Shown one piece after another: positions 53,275 to 62,138 of a DNA stretch of 64,000 nucleotides (position 1 is its first letter; every line of letters begins with the position of its first letter). Origin of the DNA: CAYTPI01 sp964439625. GTDB lineage: Bacteria; Chloroflexota; Anaerolineae; Aggregatilineales; UBA3940. A model generated the notes under the pieces. That model had not been told where the DNA came from. It saw only the letters and a program-made list of their open reading frames with translations, and did no database searches. The stretch lies in assembly GCA_964439625.1 (NCBI GenBank), contig CAYTPI010000001.1, positions 124,001 through 188,000 on the forward strand, read 5' to 3'. The position numbers and the translations under genes are program-made.

Positions 53275-54558
53275 ATGCCGACCTACCAACATTGTGATGA
53301 ATACGAGACCGTCAGCCGCCGGGCATTTTTGTTCGGCCCTTTGAGTGAACTTCACCGCGAGCGTATCCGCTTGCCGGAGTGGGTGCCGGAGTTCCGCTTT
53401 GCTGATCCGCACGTCGGCCCGCGTGGCGATACCTTGGTTTGTATCTTTCTGCGAGGCGGTGCCGACGGCTTGAGCGTCATCGTGCCACATGGTGACGAGC
53501 ACTACTACGCTCTGCGCCCAACGATCAATGTGCCACGCCCAGATGATAATCGCGCTGATGCCCGCAGCATTGACCTTGACGGCTATTTTGGGTTACATCC
53601 GTCTTTGCAGCCGCTTAAGCCCCTGTATGATGCGCAAGTTATGGCGCTCGTCCATGCCACAGGCTCGCCAGATGACAGCCGCAGCCACTTCAAAGCGATG
53701 GCTGCCATGGAACGGGCGTCATTTGGTGGTGGGGCTTACTCAGGTTGGCTGGCCCGCCACCTAGCTACGTTTGACTCGGGCAATGAGTCCGCCGTCCGGG
53801 CCGTTGCTGTCGGTGAGATGGTACCCACCTCGCTGAGCGGTTCGACCGCCACCGCGCTGCGCTCCATCAATGATTACAGCCTTGATGTCTCACCCGAACT
53901 CTCTGACCTGTTGACCATGATGTACGATGCCGGTGACGACCCGTTGGCGAAGGCAGCGCGCCAAACATTCGATACGCTCGAAGCGCTCGAACTGAACCGC
54001 TCGGAGCCGCGGGTGCCGAACGGGCGGGCGTACCCTGAGACGCCCTTTGGGATGGCACTCAGCACGGTTGCCCAGTTGGTTGAAAATGAGGCAGGAGTCG
54101 AGGTGGCTTCTATTGATGTGGGCGGCTGGGATACACATGCAGGGCAGGGCGTCAAAGAGGGCTATATGGCAACCTTGCTGACCGAAGTTGCAACCGGGTT
54201 GGCGGCATTCTATGAGGATATGGAAGCCCACATGGATCACATCACTGTGGTTGTGATGTCCGAGTTCGGTCGCCGTGCGCGTGAAAACGGCGCCTTCGGT
54301 ACCGATCATGGGTATGGCAATATGATGATGTTACTTGGCAACGGCCTCAATGGTGGGCGCGTTTATGCAGATTGGCCTGGTTTAGCCTTAGAGCAGCTTG
54401 CCGACCCCGGTGATCTGAAAATTACCACGGACTACCGGGACGTACTTGGTGAGTTGACGCTCAACCGCTTGAACAACCCGTTGCTGGATCACGTATTTCC
54501 AGGTTACGAGGTCAATACTTTGGGGTTGGCCCAGCCGCGCGAGGCGAGTAATGTCTAA
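53275..54558 (+). CDS. DUF1501 family protein
   Basis: 427 residues from ATG 53275 (CAGGAG at 8 bases; a GTG directly ahead is possible). The alkaline-phosphatase-like DUF1501 signatures are present: LVCIFLRGGADGLSVIVPH, DSRSHFKAM, GGYSGWLAR-like GGAYSGWLAR, VASIDVGGWDTHAGQ and VVVMSEFGRRAREN. Members are usually Tat-exported; here an SRRAFLF motif is at 14-20 but no hydrophobic stretch follows it, which is unusual. It is 26 bases after the DUF1800 gene, the standard pairing. Confidence 0.9.
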   Translation: MPTYQHCDEYETVSRRAFLFGPLSELHRERIRLPEWVPEFRFADPHVGPRGDTLVCIFLRGGADGLSVIVPHGDEHYYALRPTINVPRPDDNRADARSIDLDGYFGLHPSLQPLKPLYDAQVMALVHATGSPDDSRSHFKAMAAMERASFGGGAYSGWLARHLATFDSGNESAVRAVAVGEMVPTSLSGSTATALRSINDYSLDVSPELSDLLTMMYDAGDDPLAKAARQTFDTLEALELNRSEPRVPNGRAYPETPFGMALSTVAQLVENEAGVEVASIDVGGWDTHAGQGVKEGYMATLLTEVATGLAAFYEDMEAHMDHITVVVMSEFGRRARENGAFGTDHGYGNMMMLLGNGLNGGRVYADWPGLALEQLADPGDLKITTDYRDVLGELTLNRLNNPLLDHVFPGYEVNTLGLAQPREASNV

Positions 54559-54652
54559 CGCAGACTTTTTTAACTCTGAGATAAGATTTGCGTCAGGCAT
54601 TGATTGGCCTCAAGTAGTGCCTGATACTACCTCAGAATGAAAGGTGATTGTG

Positions 54653-54982
54653 ATGTCGGAGAAGAAAGCAGCACAATTTGGTGCCCAACCGAACCAGACG
54701 CTTAGTAAGTTGAGTTTGTACCTCGGTATCGGTTCGTCCGTGCTGGTGTTCGGCGTGGGCTTTTGTACTATTGTAAACGCCAGCATCGGCTTGCTCCAAG
54801 TCGTCGGCATCCCCGCGCTGATCTGTGGCGGCATGGCGGCTTTTCCAGGGTTGATTGCCTTGTTGCTCGGTGCGGCTGGTGCTCTGACGGAAAAATCTGG
54901 TCGAAGCATCGCAATTGCCGGGGCGATCACCGGGTTGCTGGGGCTGTGTATGTTCGTGTTGTTCTTGCAAGTTGGGGGCTGA
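54653..54982 (+). CDS. Small membrane protein, unknown
   Basis: 109 residues from ATG 54653, with AAAGGTG at 6 bases. It has a soluble polar start of about 20 residues, then about three hydrophobic helices with Gly-rich turns. Family unknown. Its end is 8 bases before the convergent stop of the SLC13 gene, with no terminator between. Confidence 0.65.
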   Translation: MSEKKAAQFGAQPNQTLSKLSLYLGIGSSVLVFGVGFCTIVNASIGLLQVVGIPALICGGMAAFPGLIALLLGAAGALTEKSGRSIAIAGAITGLLGLCMFVLFLQVGG

Positions 54983-54989
54983 GCAACGG

Positions 54990-56774
54990 TTAGCCCACAC
55001 CCCAAATGATCCACATACCAAGTAAAAGAGCTAAGAGTACAACCACCGTCATACCTGCGCCGACTTTGAAAAAGTCCTTGAACTGGTAACCACCCGGCCC
55101 CATCATCAAAATGTTGACGGGGTGTGCGATGGGCGTCAGGAAGGCGGTGGAGCAGCCAATAGCGACGGCAACGGAAATCGCTTGCGGGCTAATGCCCAGT
55201 TGTAGCGCGGCTGTGATCGCAAGCGGGCCGACCAACAGCGCCGTGACTTGCCCGCCGATTACTTGGGCGATGGCGACGGTCAGCAGCCATATGCCTGCTA
55301 CCAACAGCAGAGGGTTATACGGACTAAGTACTGTAACAATAGCTGTACCTACCATCTCGGCTAAACCACTCTCGCCAATTGCAATGCTCAGCGGCAGAAT
55401 GCCTGCGATCAAAAAGAGCACATTCCAAGAGATTGACCCATAAAACTCTCGAATAGTGACACAGCCTGTCAGTACCATGGCAACAGCCCCCGCCAGCACG
55501 ACGCCTGGCAGCGGTAAGAAATCTGCAATGGCGACGCCCAACACGACCAAAGTGATAAGCGCTGCCAGCCATGCCCGCTCAGGGCGCGACGTATGTTGGT
55601 TGATGCTGCCTGCCGGTAAAATGAAGTCGAGATCGTCTTCAAGAACCTTAACCGCACTCTCCGACCCCATCACCAGCAGTGCATCGCCAACTTGTAACGG
55701 CATCTTGCCGACGTCCGTTCGATAGGCGCGTCCTTCACGCCAGATGGCGACAACGGTTAAGTGGTAACGACTGCGAAAGCGAAGTTCTGCCAACGTTTGT
55801 TCCACGATGTCTGAGCGTGGCGCAATTAGAATCTCAGTCAGTTCAACTTGATCTCCGGGCAGCTCGATATGTTCATCGAGAAGGTAAATGCCCAACTCCT
55901 TCAGCCACTCCACCCGAATACGACGCCCAAGTACCACAAGGATATCACCTGCTTGGAGGATGAAATCCGACTCGGGGTTCGTGGTCACACGCCCATCACG
56001 CATCACACTGATGACCGTCATTCCCAGCGTTTTACCAATCATGCTTTCGCTCAGTGGTGCACCGTCCAAGCCCTGATCAGGCAGAACTTCTACCCGCCAC
56101 AGTCTTTCTGAGAGTTGGTAGGTGCCTTGCAGATTGGGCTTTTGCACGGATTTGATCAAGCTGTCACGGTCTGGCAGTAGTTTCGTGCCCACAACCAGCA
56201 TATAAAGAATCCCGGCCAGCACGATCAGCAAACCAGTTGGGAAAAAGCTCAACATGTTCAGGCCGCGCAGACCCTGCTCTTGCAGGAGTTGGCTCATGAT
56301 GATGTTTGCTGTTGTGAGGTAGGTTGCCATCCCGCCCAACAGCGTTCCGAATGACATGGGTATCAGCAGCTTTGACGGCTTCACATCAGATTTGTTCGCT
56401 ACCCGTATAGCAGCAGGCAGCAGCACAGCCCCAGCAGCAACGTTGTTCATAATCAGCGATATGGCTGCCCCGGTGGACATCAAGATAATGACCAAGCGCT
56501 GTTCAGAACCGCGCCCAAGTGCATCGATACCGCGAGCAATAAGCTGAACAATACCCGTAATCTCCAAGGCACCCGTGATCACAAATAGGCCCAGCAACGT
56601 GATCACGACCCCACTGCTAAAGCCAGAGAGTGCTTGGTTTGTTGTAACGAGTCCAGTTATCCAGAGAGCAAGCAGTACACACAATGCGACAATTTCAGTT
56701 GGCGTGCGGTTCCAAAAGATAAGACCCAACATGATCATAGTGATGCTGCTCACCAGCAGTTGGTCTGGTGTCAT
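54990..56774 (-). CDS. SLC13-family transporter with TrkA-C domains
   Basis: 594 residues from ATG 56774 (AAGG 7 bases before); a start at 56816 would add 14 polar residues. Two sets of membrane helices in the DASS/SLC13 style (signature SLIMNNVAAGAVLLPAA and SFGTLLGGMATYLTTANI) flank a cytoplasmic pair of TrkA-C/RCK-C domains (about 220-390: TLGMTVISVMRDGRV and YHLTVVAIWREGRAY). Such proteins import dicarboxylates, sulfate or similar anions with Na+; the RCK domains may sense a ligand. Substrate is not predictable. Confidence 0.9.
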   Translation of the reverse strand: MTPDQLLVSSITMIMLGLIFWNRTPTEIVALCVLLALWITGLVTTNQALSGFSSGVVITLLGLFVITGALEITGIVQLIARGIDALGRGSEQRLVIILMSTGAAISLIMNNVAAGAVLLPAAIRVANKSDVKPSKLLIPMSFGTLLGGMATYLTTANIIMSQLLQEQGLRGLNMLSFFPTGLLIVLAGILYMLVVGTKLLPDRDSLIKSVQKPNLQGTYQLSERLWRVEVLPDQGLDGAPLSESMIGKTLGMTVISVMRDGRVTTNPESDFILQAGDILVVLGRRIRVEWLKELGIYLLDEHIELPGDQVELTEILIAPRSDIVEQTLAELRFRSRYHLTVVAIWREGRAYRTDVGKMPLQVGDALLVMGSESAVKVLEDDLDFILPAGSINQHTSRPERAWLAALITLVVLGVAIADFLPLPGVVLAGAVAMVLTGCVTIREFYGSISWNVLFLIAGILPLSIAIGESGLAEMVGTAIVTVLSPYNPLLLVAGIWLLTVAIAQVIGGQVTALLVGPLAITAALQLGISPQAISVAVAIGCSTAFLTPIAHPVNILMMGPGGYQFKDFFKVGAGMTVVVLLALLLGMWIIWGVG

Positions 56775-56872
56775 TAATAGCCTTGCTTGTGATTGGTTTT
56801 GGTTCAGTCTAGCCAAACTTTGTTAAAGTTGCCGCCACGATATCAACTTGACTACTAGACAGGAACAACTGG

Positions 56873-58006
56873 GTGAAAATGAATACACTTGCAGTGCATG
56901 CAGGTCAAACAGAGGGGCAGGCCAGCGGGAGCGTGGCCCGCGATCTTGTACTCTCGACGACCTTCGAGCGCCTGCCCGATGGTGGCTACCCGGCAGGGTT
57001 CCAGTATTCACGGACGGGCAACCCAAACCGTGCCGCCTTAGAGGCGGCAATCGCTGCATTAGAAGGTGGTAGCCGTGCCTTTGCCTTTGGCTCCGGGTTG
57101 GCGGCAGTGGCGGCCTTATTCCACCTGTTGAAACCCGGTGACCATATCATTCTCCCAGATGATGTCTACCATGGAACCTACTATCTACTATCAAAGCTGT
57201 TCACTGAGTGGGGGTTGACTTATGATCGTATTAACCTGAATGATCCAGCCAATCTCGATGCCGCCATCCGCGACACAACTCGGATGGTCTGGGTGGAAAC
57301 ACCCTCTAACCCGATGCTCAACATCACCGATGTGGCAGCGGTTGCTCAACGAACACGGGCAGCGGATGTGCTTTGCGTTGTTGATAACACATGGCCTTCG
57401 CCAGTTCTTCAACGCCCGCTTGATCTTAGCGCTGATATCGTCATGCATTCAACGACAAAGTATTTTGGTGGTCATAGTGATGTGCTCGGCGGTGCCGTCA
57501 TCTTGTCTGATGCGGCTAGTGAACTGCTTGGGGACAAACTAGACGCCATTCAAGGGTTGGGTGGGGCAGTCCCTTCACCGTTTGACTGTTGGCTGTTGTT
57601 ACGGAGCATCCCGACGATGCCGCTGCGCGTCAAGCGGCAATCATCTAATGCCCAACACCTCGCTGAATTCCTCGATCAGCATCCATTGGTAGAGACGGTC
57701 TTTTATCCTGGGCTGGTGTCGCATCTTGGGCATAAGGTCGCCGCCAAACAAATGCCGAACGGCTTCGGTGGGATGTTGTCTTTCACTGTGAAGGGTGGGG
57801 AACAGGCCGCGTGGAAACTCGCCAATAGCACGGCTTTATTCCGGCAAGCGACCAGCTTGGGCGGCGTCGAATCATTGATTGAACATCGCTACTCAGTTGA
57901 AGGGCCAGACAGCACCACACCCAAGCATCTGCTGCGCGTCTCCGTCGGCATTGAAGACGTGTCTGACTTAATCGACGACATCAAGCAAGCCTTGGCTGCG
58001 ATGTGA
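56873..58006 (+). CDS. Cys/Met metabolism PLP enzyme, second copy
   Basis: 377 residues, same superfamily as the lyase at 40323. K196 in MHSTTKYFGGHSD is the Schiff-base lysine; YSRTGNPNR (45-53) and GSGLAAVAA are kept. The typical substrate-binding tyrosine motif and the DNTWPSP region are also present. It may be a gamma-lyase, methionine gamma-lyase or O-acetylhomoserine type enzyme; sequence alone does not decide. GTG 56873 follows AGGA at 8 bases. It stands alone, away from cbs. The last 39 bases overlap the convergent MsrQ-like gene. Confidence 0.9.
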   Translation: MKMNTLAVHAGQTEGQASGSVARDLVLSTTFERLPDGGYPAGFQYSRTGNPNRAALEAAIAALEGGSRAFAFGSGLAAVAALFHLLKPGDHIILPDDVYHGTYYLLSKLFTEWGLTYDRINLNDPANLDAAIRDTTRMVWVETPSNPMLNITDVAAVAQRTRAADVLCVVDNTWPSPVLQRPLDLSADIVMHSTTKYFGGHSDVLGGAVILSDAASELLGDKLDAIQGLGGAVPSPFDCWLLLRSIPTMPLRVKRQSSNAQHLAEFLDQHPLVETVFYPGLVSHLGHKVAAKQMPNGFGGMLSFTVKGGEQAAWKLANSTALFRQATSLGGVESLIEHRYSVEGPDSTTPKHLLRVSVGIEDVSDLIDDIKQALAAM

Positions 58007-58660
58007 TCGCCGGGTAGCCCGCACGCCAATCATTTGAATGACGAGAGTTAGAATGACAAGAACAACAGTGACTGTTTCAAAGTACTGTTCGCGAAGTGCC
58101 ACGGTTTGGTAACCGGCGGTGTGCGCAATGACCAACAGAATAGCCACATAGTTCCAGCGTTGCAGTGCTTTCCAGCGCGGCCCCTTTAGCTTTCTAAGCG
58201 CATACTGATTCGAGGTCGCCAACAGCAGGCTAATTAGGAGAAGCGCCAAGGCCCCAGCAAAGTTGCTGAAGCCGAATAAATCGAGGCGGAGGGTAAGTCT
58301 GCCGTTGTCGGTGCGGCTAACAAAATAGTACAGTAGCTGTCCGCCAAAGCGTAGCTGCACTGCTAGAATGACGTGCATGATTGTAAGAATGCCAGCCCAA
58401 ATTCCGATGTCGCGGCGTAACATCAGGTTGACGGGGTTGCGTTTCATCTGCTTGAGTAATAGGTTGATGGGCCCGACCATCAAAGTGAGGAGCATTAACA
58501 GCAGGGCGAGGTACCCAAATGTAATTGCCAACAAAAAAACGGGATCGCCATTTGGGACGTAGCGTGTCCCCGCGCAAATTCCAATAGCGGTCACGATTGA
58601 TAGAGTGATGCGGTGCACCGTGCGGTTGAGGCTAAACACCCCCAGTATTTTTCGGTTCAT
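57968..58660 (-). CDS. MsrQ/ferric reductase-like heme membrane protein
   Basis: 230 residues with six helices and the ferric-reductase-like transmembrane fold (PF01794 type). Heme-ligand histidines are likely in AGILTIMHVILAV and AILLVIAHTAGYQ, and the loop sequence RWKALQRWNYV is typical of MsrQ/YedZ. MsrQ partners with MsrP to repair methionine oxidation outside the membrane; no msrP gene is next to it, so it may serve another reductase or stand alone. It overlaps the convergent PLP gene by 39 bases. Confidence 0.82.
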   Translation of the reverse strand: MNRKILGVFSLNRTVHRITLSIVTAIGICAGTRYVPNGDPVFLLAITFGYLALLLMLLTLMVGPINLLLKQMKRNPVNLMLRRDIGIWAGILTIMHVILAVQLRFGGQLLYYFVSRTDNGRLTLRLDLFGFSNFAGALALLLISLLLATSNQYALRKLKGPRWKALQRWNYVAILLVIAHTAGYQTVALREQYFETVTVVLVILTLVIQMIGVRATRRSHRSQGLLDVVD

Positions 58661-58689
58661 TGTGTGGGTTAAGTGACAGTTGAACGTGA

Positions 58690-58713
58690 AAGCCCCTCGT
58701 CATTGAGGGGCTT
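58690..58713 (-). terminator. Hairpin after V4R gene, probable terminator
   Basis: AAGCCCCTC (58690-58698) pairs with GAGGGGCTT (58705-58713) around a six-base loop. It lies 37 bases after the end of the V4R gene on the minus strand. The T-run is weak (TTCACGTT), so it may act with Rho or only stabilise the RNA. Confidence 0.55.
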
Positions 58714-58750
58714 GGTTTTGGTTAATGAAGCGAGTTATTGTCCAAGACAA

Positions 58751-59563
58751 CTATTCAACGGGTGTCTTCTCGATAGTAATGACATCGACTGGGTCGCCTG
58801 TGGCTGTGCACATCGTCTGTTGGATGCGCCACTTCTTGCCCTCGGATACCCACCCGAGCGCACCTTGAAGCACACCTACAGCCAGGTAGCTGACTGGGCT
58901 GTCTGAGGTGCGACCCCAGGCCAGTGGGTTACGCGTGATGATCCAATACCAATGATCATCGTCCTGCTTGACGACGACTTTTTGGTCACTCACGCTGTTA
59001 AAGAACTTCGAGAAGAACTCAAGCCCAATGTTGATCTTGGCTTGGAGGTTTCCAACCTTCATCGCGACCTGTGCAGCAGTTGCCACACTCTTGAACTGTG
59101 TCAATCCGCTCTTGAACGTCGCTTCGCCAGCACGGACTGCAAAGACGCGCGCGCCGCGCTTACCGTACATTTCCCAGATAGCATCTTGAATAGCAGAGAC
59201 ATCTTCAAAGGAAAATTCCTTCTTCATGTTATCCGGTGGATAGTTCCCGATGTACTCTTCAAGTTTGCCAAATTTAAGCAGTGTGCGAACACCCTTTTCG
59301 CCCATGATTTCATCAGCAGCTGTGAGCATACTCCGCCCCCATTTGTTGGGGTAGTAGTACTTGCCCGTGTTGTCAGCCGTCTTGAGTTCAACTTCAAGGC
59401 CATCCCATGGGTTGCTGCCGGATGTTTCCGCCTTTTTGGCTTCTGTTGCTTTGGCTGCGGGCTTGGCTGCTGCTTCTTTCTTGGCTTCCGGCTTAGCGTC
59501 TGCTTTGGCCTCTGTTGCTGGGGTTTCAGGCTTTTTTGCTTCTGCCTTGTCGGCGTCTGTCAT
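58751..59563 (-). CDS. V4R-domain-like protein with Ala/Lys/Pro-rich N-terminus
   Basis: 270 residues. The first 50 are a low-complexity Ala/Lys/Glu/Pro-rich region with repeats such as AKADAKPEAKKE, likely disordered. The rest resembles the 4-vinyl reductase (V4R) type domain: GNYPPDNMKKEFSFEDVSAIQ, MYGKRGARVFAVRAGEATFKSGL (given in part), and a C-terminal half with a hydrophobic strand GVLQGALGWVSEG. V4R domains bind small hydrophobic ligands and also occur in signalling proteins, away from bacteriochlorophyll synthesis. CAGGAG lies 9 bases before the ATG. A hairpin follows the gene. No link to photosynthesis in the window. Confidence 0.65.
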   Translation of the reverse strand: MTDADKAEAKKPETPATEAKADAKPEAKKEAAAKPAAKATEAKKAETSGSNPWDGLEVELKTADNTGKYYYPNKWGRSMLTAADEIMGEKGVRTLLKFGKLEEYIGNYPPDNMKKEFSFEDVSAIQDAIWEMYGKRGARVFAVRAGEATFKSGLTQFKSVATAAQVAMKVGNLQAKINIGLEFFSKFFNSVSDQKVVVKQDDDHWYWIITRNPLAWGRTSDSPVSYLAVGVLQGALGWVSEGKKWRIQQTMCTATGDPVDVITIEKTPVE

Positions 59564-60155
59564 TAGCTGGTCTCCTGGTGACTGTATAGCGGTCGGCTCG
59601 AGTATGTCTGTCGAACAGTGGACATATACTAATCTTGTGCCGATTACTACGGGTTAATGAGTTAGATGCCCTGCGCTGGAATTTCACCTCAGCACGACGA
59701 CATTCCGTATTATAAAGCTCGACACGAAACCTTCAAAGCGACACGTTAAATCTATATAGAATTGTATCGCGTATGAAATGTCTTGCTGACTGAATAGGCT
59801 TTACTCTACAGGTATCATGATATTCTGTCAACTGTCTGAATAGACAACTGCAGCCAACGAAACCCTAGTCCGCAGTGTTGGTGAATATAGCAGCACAATT
59901 GTCACCGGGGTGCTTTTTTTTGGGGCTTCGAAGTAACGGTGAGCTTACTGTGGTGCGCATCGACGATTTGCTTAGCCATTGGTAATTGGTAACCCTAGGC
60001 TAAGCCCACCGCCTGTAGTCCGCTCTCTGAAGAAATTACTTTTGACGTTACTTGAGCAGTATACAATGTTTGGTGTTAAGTCGGCGCTTAAACACAATCT
60101 AATTATGTTAGTTTTTTAGCTGTGCTCTCTGATTAATGCGTGGCATAATGACCCT
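59564..60155. other. Long intergenic region between divergent genes
   Basis: 592 bases without a supported gene. On the plus strand an extended -10 for murG lies at its right end. A weak stem AGCAC/GTGCT with a 13-base loop followed by eight T (59914-59921) is at the middle, too short to call as a terminator. An imperfect dyad with arms AGTATGTC and GACATATACT at about 59599-59632 lies in the promoter area of the V4R gene. No tRNA or conserved RNA is recognised. Confidence 0.4.
60141..60149 (+). promoter_or_regulatory. Extended -10 six bases from murG ATG
   Basis: TGGCATAAT (60141-60149) ends 6 bases before ATG 60156, and no Shine-Dalgarno is present. Transcription starting 7 bases after the -10 would begin at the A of the ATG, i.e. 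a leaderless mRNA. Confidence 0.45.
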
Positions 60156-61388
60156 ATGCAATCAAAACGTATTATATTTTCTGGTGGTGGCACGGGCGGT
60201 GGCACGTACCCTGCTATCGCTGTCGCACAAGCACTGCTCGCAGCACATCCGAACACTCAGATTCTTTGGATCGGCAGCGTGAATGGCATTGAGCGTGAAT
60301 TAGTAGAAAATGCTGGTATCCGTTTTGTAGCAGCCCTCAGTGGGCCAATTGTTGGTAAAAATATTCTTCAGCGCGTTAGCAGCCTGTTGAAGATTGGCAT
60401 TGGAACATTGTCAGCACTTAGGCATTATGTGCGTTTCCGTCCTGATGCGTTGTTAATGACCGGCGGTTGGCCTGTGTTGCCAGCGACCCTAGCCGCAATC
60501 CTGATGCGTGTACCGTTTGCGGTGCTTTTGCCAGATATTGAACCTGGTAGCACAATTTCGCGTTTGGCCCGTTACGCAGATCGCATCCTGACGACTACGT
60601 CTCAGTCATCACAATATTTTAAGAATATAACTGTCATTGAGACCGGTTACCCGATCCGCCCGGCGCTGCTTGAAGCCGCAGGTTTCTCCGTATCAGGTGA
60701 GCAGATTATAGATGATGACCTTGTGCAGCAGGCCCGCAGCCATTTCGATCTTGATGCGAGTGTTCCAACGGTGCTGATCTTTGGAGGAAGCAAGGGTACC
60801 CGCAGCCTGAACAAGGCTGTGATGGACGCCCTAACCTCTTTGACTGCTGCTGCTAATGTCATTCATATCAGTGGGGCGGCGGATTGGGATTACGTCCAGA
60901 AACGGGCGGTTGATCGGGTAGTGACAGATATGTCTGGCGAAATTGATCCAAACGAAGCAAAACGCTTCGGACGAGATACGATAGACCTTGATGCTGCAAC
61001 AACCCGTCGCTACCATCCGTATCAATATTTGCACACGCAGGAGATGGCCCTAGCACTTGCCGCTGCAGATGTGGTTGTTTCTCGGTCTGGGGCAAGTGTT
61101 TTAGGGGAGTTCCCTCTATTTGAATTGCCTGCTATACTTGTGCCATATCCCTTTACGTGGCGCTATCAAAAGGTCAATGCAGATTTTTTGGTAGAGCAGG
61201 GGGCGGCAATTCGACTCGATGATGAGCAATTGGATGACCAGTTAAGTAACAACCTTGTGGCACTCTTAAGGGATAACACCAGGCGGCGGCACATGGCTGG
61301 CGCGATGGGTCGCATGAAGCGACCCGAAGCAGCGGCACAAGCGGCTGCTGAACTTTATTCTATGGCGGCAAAAAAAGCGGCGCGGTAA
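60156..61388 (+). CDS. murG: UDP-GlcNAc-undecaprenyl-PP-MurNAc-peptide GlcNAc transferase MurG
   Basis: 410 residues, GT28 fold. It adds GlcNAc to lipid I to give lipid II at the cytoplasmic membrane face. The N-terminal GGGTGGGTYPAIAV (10-23) is the first glycine loop; in most MurG the last G is His (GGTGGH), here Gly16. The C-terminal nucleotide-binding region has ADVVVSRSGASVLGEFPLFE and a PAILVPYPF. An insertion of about 30 residues (SGEIDPNEAKRFGRDT) lies before the C-terminal motif. It is the first gene of a murG-cvpA-like-murC stretch. Confidence 0.93.
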   Translation: MQSKRIIFSGGGTGGGTYPAIAVAQALLAAHPNTQILWIGSVNGIERELVENAGIRFVAALSGPIVGKNILQRVSSLLKIGIGTLSALRHYVRFRPDALLMTGGWPVLPATLAAILMRVPFAVLLPDIEPGSTISRLARYADRILTTTSQSSQYFKNITVIETGYPIRPALLEAAGFSVSGEQIIDDDLVQQARSHFDLDASVPTVLIFGGSKGTRSLNKAVMDALTSLTAAANVIHISGAADWDYVQKRAVDRVVTDMSGEIDPNEAKRFGRDTIDLDAATTRRYHPYQYLHTQEMALALAAADVVVSRSGASVLGEFPLFELPAILVPYPFTWRYQKVNADFLVEQGAAIRLDDEQLDDQLSNNLVALLRDNTRRRHMAGAMGRMKRPEAAAQAAAELYSMAAKKAAR

Positions 61389-61448
61389 TTTAGCAATGGT
61401 GTAACCGCCCACGATATTTATCACGCTCCAACAGGAACGGAAACGACT

Positions 61449-62015
61449 GTGTTCGAAATATCAGCTGTATTTTGGATGTTTGTCCTTGTCTTTGGGATTA
61501 TAGGCCTATTACGTGGCTGGGTTCAGGAACTCCAGGTGACGGCTGCTGCTGTCTTAGCGATGTTCATGGTCGAGCAGATCACACCCTTTATCTCCGATAC
61601 CCTCACAACGCGCACCTCGGCTGAGCTTCTTGCGCAGGACCCGCTTGGCACATTTCGCCGGCTCTATGTATTACAACTGGCCTTGATTGCTATTGCAGTC
61701 TTCTTTGGGTACCAGGGGCCGGTAGTGGTCAAATTTGCGACGCAGAACCGCGTAAACATTAGCCGCACACGAGAGACGGTTCAGGAAGGTTTGTTGGGTT
61801 TAGCTGCAGGGTTGGTCAACGGCTACTTGATCGTGGGAGCCATCTGGTGGTATATGGCAAATGCGCGTTACCCTTTTACTTGGGCCACAGCACCATTGCC
61901 CGGCTCGCCCAGTGAGACGCTTTTTCGATTTATGCCCTTAGGCTACCTCGGCAGCCCCTGGCTGGAGATTCTGGTTGTGGTCTTCTTCTTGATTGTGATC
62001 ATTGTTCTGATTTAG
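61449..62015 (+). CDS. CvpA-like membrane protein
   Basis: 188 residues, GTG start at 61449 with AACAGGAACGG about 8 bases upstream. It has four or five helices and the CvpA-like start AVFWMFVLVFGIIGLLRGWVQELQ. CvpA proteins are small integral proteins linked to colicin V production in E. coli, and in many bacteria are found near cell-wall genes. It lies between murG and murC on the same strand, 60 bases after murG, suggesting an envelope role. A hairpin follows 66 bases later. Confidence 0.7.
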   Translation: MFEISAVFWMFVLVFGIIGLLRGWVQELQVTAAAVLAMFMVEQITPFISDTLTTRTSAELLAQDPLGTFRRLYVLQLALIAIAVFFGYQGPVVVKFATQNRVNISRTRETVQEGLLGLAAGLVNGYLIVGAIWWYMANARYPFTWATAPLPGSPSETLFRFMPLGYLGSPWLEILVVVFFLIVIIVLI

Positions 62016-62081
62016 CGTCTATAGCTTGATTGCTAAAATGAAAACAGTGGGTGTTTAGACACTACCGATGAAAAGATCATA

Positions 62082-62109
62082 AGAGGCCCGTCATATCTGG
62101 CGGGCCTCT
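62082..62109. terminator. GC-rich hairpin, probable terminator
   Basis: AGAGGCCCG (62082-62090) pairs with CGGGCCTCT (62101-62109) around a ten-base loop. It lies after the cvpA-like gene on the plus strand and after the small exported gene on the minus strand. Neither side has a strong T-run (CGCGTTGT on plus, TATGATCTTTTC on minus). Confidence 0.6.
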
Positions 62110-62138
62110 CGCGTTGTAACTAACTCAGTCGAGTGTGT

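Noticed and set aside
58952..59566. 204-codon plus-strand frame antisense to the V4R gene
   Set aside because: It is the mirror of the low-complexity Ala/Lys-rich region (Cys/Phe/Gly-rich translation) and of a conserved domain.
59892..59921. Terminator-like GC stem followed by eight T
   Set aside because: The stem is only five pairs with a 13-base loop and no gene ends just before it on the plus strand.
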